The notes under the pieces are model-generated. The model did no database searches. It was not told the origin of the DNA and was given only the letters and a program-made list of their open reading frames with translations. The position numbers were made by a program, and so were the translations under genes. Below, piece by piece: positions 58,904 to 64,000 of a stretch of 64,000 bases of DNA; within the stretch, counting starts at the first letter, position 1; each line of letters begins with the position of its first letter. Source of the stretch: Streptomyces erythrochromogenes (lineage in GTDB: Bacteria; Actinomycetota; Actinomycetes; Streptomycetales; Streptomycetaceae). The stretch spans positions 6,359,501 to 6,423,500 of the forward strand of contig NZ_CP108036.1 of the NCBI RefSeq assembly GCF_036170895.1, given 5' to 3'.

Positions 58904-59953
58904 TCAGCCTTCCTGCAGTTCCTGGAGGGTGGTCAGTCCGTGCTCGATGAAGACCGGAACCAGCTCGCCGATCCGGTCGAAGCCCGCACCGACGGTCTGC
59001 CCGAGCGTGTAGCGGTAGTGGATGCCCTCGAGGATCACCGCGAGCTTGAACCAGGCGAAGGCCGTGTACCAGGCGATGGCCCCGGTGTCCCGCCCGGAGC
59101 GGGCGGCGTACCGCTCGACCAGCTCGGCGGGCGCCGGATGGCCGGGAGCCCGGCTCGTCGTGCCGACCGGGGACGCGGGCAGGCCCAGGTCGGAGCTGTA
59201 CATCACCAGCAGCCCGAGGTCGGTCAGCGGATCACCGAGCGTGGACATCTCCCAGTCCAGCACCGCCCGGATCGTGTCGGTGCCGGACGGGGACGCGCCG
59301 ATGAGCACGTTGTCGAGCCGGTAGTCGCCGTGCACCACGGTCGGGGCGGGGGAGTCGGGCAGCCTGCGGCCCAGGGCGCCGTGCAGCTCGTCGATCCCGG
59401 CGAGCTCACGCCCCCGGGAAGCGGCGAGCTGCTTGCCCCAGCGCCGCAGCTGCCGGTCGAGGAAGCCCTCCGGCCGGCCGAAGTCGCCCAGGCCCACCGC
59501 CTCCGGGTCCACCGCGTGCAACTCGACCAGGGTGTCCACCAGCCCCAGCACGGCCTGCCGGGTGCGCTGCGGGCCGATCGCGGCGAGCTCTCCGGCCGTG
59601 CGGTACGGCACCCCGTCCACGTACTCCATGACGTAGAACGGCGCCCCGAGCACCTCCTCGTCCTCGCACAGCAGCACCGGCTCCGGAACCGGCACGGCCG
59701 TCCCGTGCAGCGCCGCGATGACCCGGTGCTCGCGGCGCATGTCGTGGGCGGTGGCCAGTACGTGGCCGAGCGGCGGCCGGCGCACCACCCAGCGGGCGGT
59801 CCCGTCGGTGATCTCGTACGTGAGATTCGACCGGCCGCCCTCGATCAGCCGGCCGCGCAGCGCACCGGCCACGAGTCCCGGCCGGGCCCGGTCGAGATGA
59901 CCGCGCAGCCGCTCCAGATCCAGGCCTCGCGGGTCGGCCGGGGCTGAGGTCAT
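58904..59953 (-). CDS. APH-like phosphotransferase family protein (ACAD10/11 kinase type)
   Basis: A 349-residue aminoglycoside-phosphotransferase-fold protein. GGRSNLTYEITDGTARWVVRR is the nucleotide-binding strand, VMEYVDGVPYR the hinge, VVHGDYRLDNVLIG the catalytic loop (HGD...N) and VLDWEMSTLGDPLTDLG the DxD metal motif. It is not a resistance enzyme; next to an acyl-CoA dehydrogenase it matches the ACAD10/11-like kinases that phosphorylate hydroxyacyl-CoA for breakdown. ATG 59953 follows GGAGG by 8 nt. The operator is about 70 bp upstream. Confidence 0.88.
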   Translation of the reverse strand: MTSAPADPRGLDLERLRGHLDRARPGLVAGALRGRLIEGGRSNLTYEITDGTARWVVRRPPLGHVLATAHDMRREHRVIAALHGTAVPVPEPVLLCEDEEVLGAPFYVMEYVDGVPYRTAGELAAIGPQRTRQAVLGLVDTLVELHAVDPEAVGLGDFGRPEGFLDRQLRRWGKQLAASRGRELAGIDELHGALGRRLPDSPAPTVVHGDYRLDNVLIGASPSGTDTIRAVLDWEMSTLGDPLTDLGLLVMYSSDLGLPASPVGTTSRAPGHPAPAELVERYAARSGRDTGAIAWYTAFAWFKLAVILEGIHYRYTLGQTVGAGFDRIGELVPVFIEHGLTTLQELQEG

Positions 59954-60024
59954 GGTGCGCACCTCCGTGCGGAGAGTCGATGAAGGACGAACGGCGGTGC
60001 GTCGGCGCACCACCGCACGTAATC

Positions 60025-60042
60025 ATGCCGACCAGTCGGTAT
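60025..60042 (-). promoter_or_regulatory. ATACCGACYGGT-type operator before the phosphotransferase operon
   Basis: On the minus strand ATACCGAC-TG-GTCGGCAT, arms matching at seven of eight pairs. It lies 72-89 bp ahead of the phosphotransferase start. It is the most symmetric of three sites of this kind in the window. Confidence 0.7.
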
Positions 60043-60087
60043 GCCGTCCAGAGGGCGGGCCGAAAGAACACCTCCGGCCCGCCGGGC

Positions 60088-60999
60088 TCACGCGTGGCAG
60101 AGGATCGGCGTACCGCCGTTCATCACCGTCATGTCCGTGAGGACCGCCAGTATGTCGAGCGGCGCACCCTCCGGCTCCCCGGCCAGCTCCGCGTACGCCC
60201 GGTGCACGTTCGCCACCAGCCGCTCGCTCTCCCGCCACGCCGCGAACTCGCCGAGGTCGGCCTGCCGGGCCACCTCCAGGGGGGTCAGCCCCTTGGCCCG
60301 CCCCTCCCGGGCGAGCTCGGCCACGTACCGCAGGTAGCGCTCGGTGGAATCGTAGGCCGACGGGTCGGTCAGCGGTCCGTGGCCCGGTACGACGGTCTCC
60401 GCGTCCAGCGACCGCAGCAGCTCCAGTGCCCGCAGGGAGCCGGCCAGCGAGCCCATCGCCAGGAACGGCGTGCCCCCGGCGAAGACCAGGTCCCCGGTGA
60501 AGACCACCCGCTGCCGGGGCAGCCACACGACCGAGTCCCCGGTGGTGTGCGCGACGCCCGGGTGGACGACCTGCACCTCGGTCCCGCCCACGTGCACGGT
60601 CGCCCGGTCGCTGTAGGTGAGGTCGGGCGCGGTGATGGCTATGGCCCCGAAGTCCGTCGCGGGCCAGATCATCTCCAGCTGGTGGCCGGCGGCGAGCTGC
60701 TCGGTCCGCGCGTTGTCGTGCCCGAGGATCAGTGCCTCGGGGGTGAAGACGGAGTTGCCGTAGGTGTGGTCGCCGTGGTGGTGGGTGTTCACCACGGTCC
60801 GCGGGAGCGGCACCCCGGCCGCGACGACCGCCTCGCGCAGTGCCAGGGCCCGCCGCTCGGTGGCGGCCGTGTCGACGAGCAGGGTCCGGCCGCCGTCGCT
60901 CACGAAGCCGGCGTTGTTCAGGCACCAGCCGCCGTCGGGCTGGACGTAGGCGTACACCCCCGGCGCCGGCTGGACGAGGTACGGGTCGTCGACGGGCAT
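60088..60999 (-). CDS. MBL-fold metallo-hydrolase
   Basis: A 303-residue metallo-beta-lactamase-fold protein: TVVNTHHHGDHTYGN (HxHxDH), HTTGDSVVWLPRQRVVFTGDLVF (His/Asp ligands) and VVPGHGPLTD. Two-zinc hydrolase of unknown substrate, perhaps a thioester or lactone given the neighbours. GGGGAGAG is 6 nt ahead of ATG 60999. No signal peptide. On the same strand as the phosphotransferase/acyl-CoA dehydrogenase operon but separated from it by the operator and about 130 bp. Confidence 0.9.
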   Translation of the reverse strand: MPVDDPYLVQPAPGVYAYVQPDGGWCLNNAGFVSDGGRTLLVDTAATERRALALREAVVAAGVPLPRTVVNTHHHGDHTYGNSVFTPEALILGHDNARTEQLAAGHQLEMIWPATDFGAIAITAPDLTYSDRATVHVGGTEVQVVHPGVAHTTGDSVVWLPRQRVVFTGDLVFAGGTPFLAMGSLAGSLRALELLRSLDAETVVPGHGPLTDPSAYDSTERYLRYVAELAREGRAKGLTPLEVARQADLGEFAAWRESERLVANVHRAYAELAGEPEGAPLDILAVLTDMTVMNGGTPILCHA

Positions 61000-61145
61000 C
61001 TGCGCTCTCCCCGGGTCGCTGTGACGGGCGGTCAGCATCCTGTCAGCCGTCGTCGCGCCGGGGGAGAGCGGGTGCCGGACCCCGGCCGGCCGGGCAGCCC
61101 GTGCGGGGCCGGTGAAGGAGAGCCGGTCAGGGGCGGCGGCGCCGG

Positions 61146-61442
61146 TCAGTGGTCGTCGTAGTGTCCGTCGTGCGCGGCGTGGCGGTGTCCGTCGTGCAGG
61201 TAGTCGACGTGGTCGCCGTGCCGGACGGTGTCGTGCCCGCAGTCCGTGCCGTGCGCGTGGGCGTGGCCCTCGTGAGTGGTGTGCCCGGCCGGCTCGCACT
61301 CGTCCCAGTGCCCCGAGTGCTCCCGGTGCAGGTGGCCGTCGTGCGCGTAGTCGACGTGGTCGCCGTGCGGGACCGCCTGGTGGCCGCAGTCCGCGCCGTG
61401 GGCGTGCTGGTGCGTGGGGTGTTCGTGGTGGAGGGTCGTCAT
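61146..61442 (-). CDS. Histidine-rich duplicated putative metal-binding protein
   Basis: A 98-residue protein with 28 His, three Cys (residues 19, 49, 68) and many Asp. The sequence repeats with a 49-residue period: HAHGADCGHQAVPHGDHVDY at residues 13-32 and HAHGTDCGHDTVRHGDHVDY at 62-81, each followed by HDGHxHxxHxGH. No signal or membrane segment; cytoplasmic. The composition suggests binding of several Zn, Ni or Co ions, as storage or buffer. ATG 61442 has no strong ribosome site and no Zur or Nur box was recognised. Reported as a metal protein by inference only. Confidence 0.75.
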   Translation of the reverse strand: MTTLHHEHPTHQHAHGADCGHQAVPHGDHVDYAHDGHLHREHSGHWDECEPAGHTTHEGHAHAHGTDCGHDTVRHGDHVDYLHDGHRHAAHDGHYDDH

Positions 61443-61504
61443 GGCGCCGAGACTAGTGCGAATGGTCGGCTATCGCCCGTTGTGTCCCGTTATTCGGGGA
61501 GAAG

Positions 61505-61579
61505 TGGGATGATCGGTCAGGCGGCCCAGCCCCAGGCCCAGCCCCAGCCCCAGGCCCACGTACAGGCTCAGGACCAGGC
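61505..61579 (+). repeat. CCCAGG-type hexanucleotide repeats
   Basis: Imperfect tandem CCCAGG/CCCAGC hexamers fill the space after the DUF202 genes, on the sequence AGCCCCAGGCCCAGCCCC and on. No gene is supported. A short slippage-prone low-complexity tract. Confidence 0.6.
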
Positions 61580-61897
61580 TCAGAGGATGACCGCCACCGC
61601 GAACGCCGCCAGCGCCACCGTGCACGCGACCACGGCCAGCGCCGACCCGGCCCCCAGCACCCGCGGCCGGCCGGTCGCCAGCGCCCGGATCCGGCGGTGC
61701 GCCACCCCCAGGAACGCCAGCCAGACCAGCACGATCACCGCCGCCCCGGCCACCTCCGCCGACGACCCGGACCCGCGCAGCGCCTGCCGCAGCGCCAGCA
61801 CCGCCACCACCGAGGACGCCAGGGTCGTACGCCGCCACGCGAGCCGGGTCCGCTCCGGCTGGAGCCCGGCGTCGCGGTCCGTCCCCGGAACGCTCAC
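61580..61897 (-). CDS. DUF202 membrane protein (second of pair)
   Basis: A 105-residue protein with three hydrophobic segments. PERTRLAWRRTTLASSVVAV is the DUF202 N-terminal motif (R-T-x-L-A-W-x-R-T). The GTG at 61897 overlaps the stop of the first DUF202 gene (GTGA), so they are coupled and probably form one complex. Function of the family is not known. The open frame extends upstream but only inside the other gene. Confidence 0.85.
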   Translation of the reverse strand: MSVPGTDRDAGLQPERTRLAWRRTTLASSVVAVLALRQALRGSGSSAEVAGAAVIVLVWLAFLGVAHRRIRALATGRPRVLGAGSALAVVACTVALAAFAVAVIL

Positions 61898-62292
61898 CGC
61901 CCCGACGTCCAGCCCAGCAGTACGACCACCACCATCGCCACCGCGACCAGCCCCACCCCCAGGCTCAGCACCACCGGGAACCGCGACAGCGGAAGGTCCT
62001 CGTGCCGCCGCATCGCCCGCTCGCAGCGCACCCAGTGGTTCACCGCCCGCAGCGCGCAGGCCGCACCCACCACGAGCAGCGCGAGGGCCATGCCCACCCG
62101 CACGCCCCAGCGCAGGTCGGGCAGGAACTGGTCGACGGCGAAACCGCCGCCGACCAGGGCCAGGGCGGTCCGGATCCAGGCGAGGAACGTACGCTCGTTG
62201 GCCAGCGAGAAGCGGTAGTCGGGGGTGTCGCCCTCGTCCTTCAGCCGCGACGGCGCGAACCACAGGCGTACGTCCTTGACGAAGTCGATCAC
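61894..62292 (-). CDS. DUF202 (YidH-type) membrane protein (first of pair)
   Basis: A 132-residue protein. YRFSLANERTFLAWIRTALALVGGGFAVDQFLP is the YidH/DUF202 signature; three hydrophobic segments follow the charged start FVKDVRLWFAPSRLKDEG. Its ATG at 62292 has no strong ribosome site. It is coupled to the second DUF202 gene. In many actinomycetes such a pair occurs together; role unknown. Confidence 0.9.
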   Translation of the reverse strand: MIDFVKDVRLWFAPSRLKDEGDTPDYRFSLANERTFLAWIRTALALVGGGFAVDQFLPDLRWGVRVGMALALLVVGAACALRAVNHWVRCERAMRRHEDLPLSRFPVVLSLGVGLVAVAMVVVVLLGWTSGR

Positions 62293-62301
62293 CTGATCAA
62301 T

Positions 62302-62823
62302 CTACTGGCGGGAGTCCCGACGCGCGCGCAGCCGCCGGTAGGCCTCCAGCCCGTCCGGCACCCAGTCCCACTCCCCGTCCCCGACCCGCCGGTCCAGCTC
62401 CTCCCGCGTGAGGAAGGTGTGCCAGTCCACCTCCGAGACCTGCGGTGCCACCGGCAGCTCGCACCGCACCTCGTGCACATACGACCACCAGGCCCCGCCC
62501 GGGCCCTCGTACAGGAACTTGAACAGCGGCTCCGGCTGCGGCAGCCCCTGCACCCCGAGCTCCTCCTCGGCCTCCCGCAGCGCGGCCTCCCCGTAGCTCT
62601 CGCCGGCGCCCAGCACCCCGCCCACGAACATGTCGTAGTGCGAGGGGAAGACGAGCTTCGAGGCGGTCCGCCGGTGCACGAAGATCCGCTCCTGCGCGTC
62701 CCTGGCCAGCACGAACACACAGCGGTGGAGCAGCCCGCGGGCGTACACCTCGCCCCGCGGGGCCTGCCCGGTGACCCGGTCGTCCCGGTCCACCACGTCC
62801 AGTACTTCATCAGCGGCACTCAC
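62302..62823 (-). CDS. Nudix hydrolase (YfcD-like)
   Basis: A 173-residue Nudix protein: GAGESYGEAALREAEEELGV is the full Nudix box (G-x5-E-x7-R-E-x2-E-E-x-G). VDRDDRVTGQAPRGEVYARG, LLHRCVFVLARDAQERIFVHRRT resemble YfcD/IPP-isomerase-type members. It probably hydrolyses a nucleoside diphosphate-linked substrate. GTG 62823. The start is 84 bp from the divergent FAD dehydrogenase. Confidence 0.92.
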   Translation of the reverse strand: MSAADEVLDVVDRDDRVTGQAPRGEVYARGLLHRCVFVLARDAQERIFVHRRTASKLVFPSHYDMFVGGVLGAGESYGEAALREAEEELGVQGLPQPEPLFKFLYEGPGGAWWSYVHEVRCELPVAPQVSEVDWHTFLTREELDRRVGDGEWDWVPDGLEAYRRLRARRDSRQ

Positions 62824-62907
62824 GGGTTCATCCAACCACCGCTGTTGACTGGTTACCGCTCCGTAGCAAAGGATCTGCCCCACCATCGACGGAGGACGGG
62901 TATCCGC

Positions 62908-64000
62908 ATGACGTACGACGCAGACGTGATCGTGATCGGAGCCGGGCTCGCGGGGCTCGTGGCCACCGCCGAGCTCGTCGACGCCGGCCGCAAGGTCATC
63001 CTGCTCGACCAGGAGCCGGAACGGTCCATCGGGGGCCAGGCGCACTGGTCCTTCGGCGGGCTGTTCTTCGTGGACTCGCCCGAGCAGCGCCGGATGCGGA
63101 TCAAGGACAACCGGGACCTCGCCCTCCAGGACTGGCTGGGCACCGCCGGGTTCGACCGCGAGGAGGACGCCTGGCCGCGCCGCTGGGCCGAGGCCTACGT
63201 CGACTTCGCGGCCGGGGAGAAGCGCCCTTGGCTGCACTCCCGGGGCGTCCGCTTCTTCCCCGTCGTCGGCTGGGCCGAGCGCGGCGGCTACGACGCGGGC
63301 GGCCCCGGCAACTCCGTCCCCCGCTTCCACATCACCTGGGGCACCGGACCCGGCCTGGTGGAGCCGTTCGAACGACGGGTCAGGGAGGGCGTGGCCCGCG
63401 GCCTGGTCCGGCTGGCGTTCCGCCACCGGGTGACAGGACTGGCCGCCACCGCCGGCGCCGTGGACACCGTCACCGGCGAGATCCTGGAACCCTCCGACGC
63501 CGTACGGGGCACCGCCAGCAGCCGCGAGGCCACCGGGTCCTTCTCCCTGCGGGCCCAGGCCGTGATCGTCACCAGCGGCGGCATCGGCGGCAACCACGAC
63601 CTCGTGCGCGCGCAGTGGCCCGCCCGCCTCGGCACCCCGCCGCAGCGGATGCTCTCCGGGGTCCCCGCACACGTGGACGGCCTGATGCTGGGCATCGCGG
63701 AGGCGGCGGGCGCCAGCCACATCAACAAGGACCGGATGTGGCACTACACCGAGGGCATCCAGAACTGGGACCCGATCTGGTCCAAGCACGGGATCCGCAT
63801 CCTCCCCGGCCCGTCCCCGCTCTGGCTGGACGCCACGGGCAAGCGGCTGCCCGTCCCGCTCTTCCCCGGCTTCGACACCCTCGGCACGCTCGACCACATC
63901 ATGAAGACGGGCCACGACCACACCTGGTTCGTGCTCAACCAGCGCATCATCGGCAAGGAGTTCGCCCTCTCCGGCTCCGAGCAGAACCCGGACCTCACCG
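62908..64000 (+). CDS. FAD-binding dehydrogenase (ketosteroid-dehydrogenase/fumarate-reductase type), 3' truncated
   Basis: The frame is open to the right edge (364 codons, no stop). It begins YDADVIVIGAGLAGLVATAE, a dinucleotide-binding fold, then GGQAHWSFGGLFFVDSPEQRR, PRFHITWGTGPGLVEPFERR and AVIVTSGGIGGNHDLVRAQ. These fit the large FAD-binding dehydrogenase group related to KSTD and fumarate reductase flavoprotein. It inserts a double bond or reduces one; substrate unknown. GGAGGA is 11 nt before ATG 62908. The missing C-terminus would add about 180 residues. A partial half-site of the ATACCGAC type (GACTGGT) lies about 55 bp ahead. Confidence 0.88.
   Translation, partial: MTYDADVIVIGAGLAGLVATAELVDAGRKVILLDQEPERSIGGQAHWSFGGLFFVDSPEQRRMRIKDNRDLALQDWLGTAGFDREEDAWPRRWAEAYVDFAAGEKRPWLHSRGVRFFPVVGWAERGGYDAGGPGNSVPRFHITWGTGPGLVEPFERRVREGVARGLVRLAFRHRVTGLAATAGAVDTVTGEILEPSDAVRGTASSREATGSFSLRAQAVIVTSGGIGGNHDLVRAQWPARLGTPPQRMLSGVPAHVDGLMLGIAEAAGASHINKDRMWHYTEGIQNWDPIWSKHGIRILPGPSPLWLDATGKRLPVPLFPGFDTLGTLDHIMKTGHDHTWFVLNQRIIGKEFALSGSEQNPDLT

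Noticed and set aside
58904..59953. Aminoglycoside phosphotransferase resistance gene
   Set aside because: It is of the acyl-CoA dehydrogenase-associated kinase type and is cotranscribed with an acyl-CoA dehydrogenase.
62841..62862. ATACCGACYGGT-type operator before the FAD dehydrogenase
   Set aside because: Only GACTGGT of the motif is present and the rest is unrelated, so it is not counted in the regulon.

Overview
The window is very GC-rich with strong third-position G/C bias. It uses GTG and ATG starts behind GGAGG-type ribosome sites, has many GTGA/ATGA gene overlaps, and carries typical actinomycete gene families: dnaE2, a secreted AA10 LPMO, an SGNH lipase with a TTA codon, an orphan type ISP protein and many TetR regulators. 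It reads as a Streptomyces (or close relative) chromosome segment. I see no rRNA, tRNA, CRISPR array, insertion sequence or phage module.

Left edge (1-4.9 kb, minus strand): an FxSxx-COOH RiPP cluster. In transcription order it has the precursor FxsA (ends FNSAL), the radical SAM/SPASM maturase FxsB whose C-terminal metallohydrolase-like extension lacks HExxH, an AAC(3)-family acetyltransferase, the TIR-like FxsC, and the first 24 codons of FxsT. This is the most unusual system here.

5-13.4 kb: an alpha/beta hydrolase; a TetR gene divergent from an NCS1 permease/amidohydrolase pair with a visible tandem operator; an AAA ATPase; a 0.9 kb gene-free block of direct and inverted repeats that shares a 32-nt segment with a hairpin at 10.1 kb; and a DUF3533 membrane protein.

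13.4-26.8 kb: an SOS-box-preceded dnaE2 and ImuB-like pair, a secreted lipase, a sortase-type LPMO, DUF402 and GNAT genes, a small GntR regulator, a DUF5925-type AAA protein, an SGNH lipase and a transmembrane Ser/Thr kinase.

26.8-39 kb: a CoA transferase; a decayed ABC exporter (ATPase without Walker A, permease with an in-frame TGA); a type ISP specificity-like protein; a GntR regulator and hmgA with a long palindrome; a beta-helix/cupredoxin-like lipoprotein/membrane protein operon; and a TetR regulator.

39-64 kb is dominated by oxidoreductases and acyl-CoA metabolism. It holds a molybdopterin oxidoreductase, a citrate transporter, aldehyde and alcohol dehydrogenases, two acyl-CoA dehydrogenases, MaoC, SDR, an AMP-ligase, an APH-like phosphotransferase, an MBL hydrolase and an FAD dehydrogenase. 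Three TetR-type regulons can be traced from repeated operators: AAACTA-N7-TAGTT (aldehyde dehydrogenase and acyl-CoA dehydrogenase), TAAGCGCTTGCTCA (TetR and MaoC), and ATACCGACYGGT (Mo oxidoreductase, SDR operon, phosphotransferase/acyl-CoA dehydrogenase operon). SoxR, a BKACE-like protein, a DUF1343 muramidase, a histidine-rich protein, two DUF202 proteins and a Nudix hydrolase fill the remainder.
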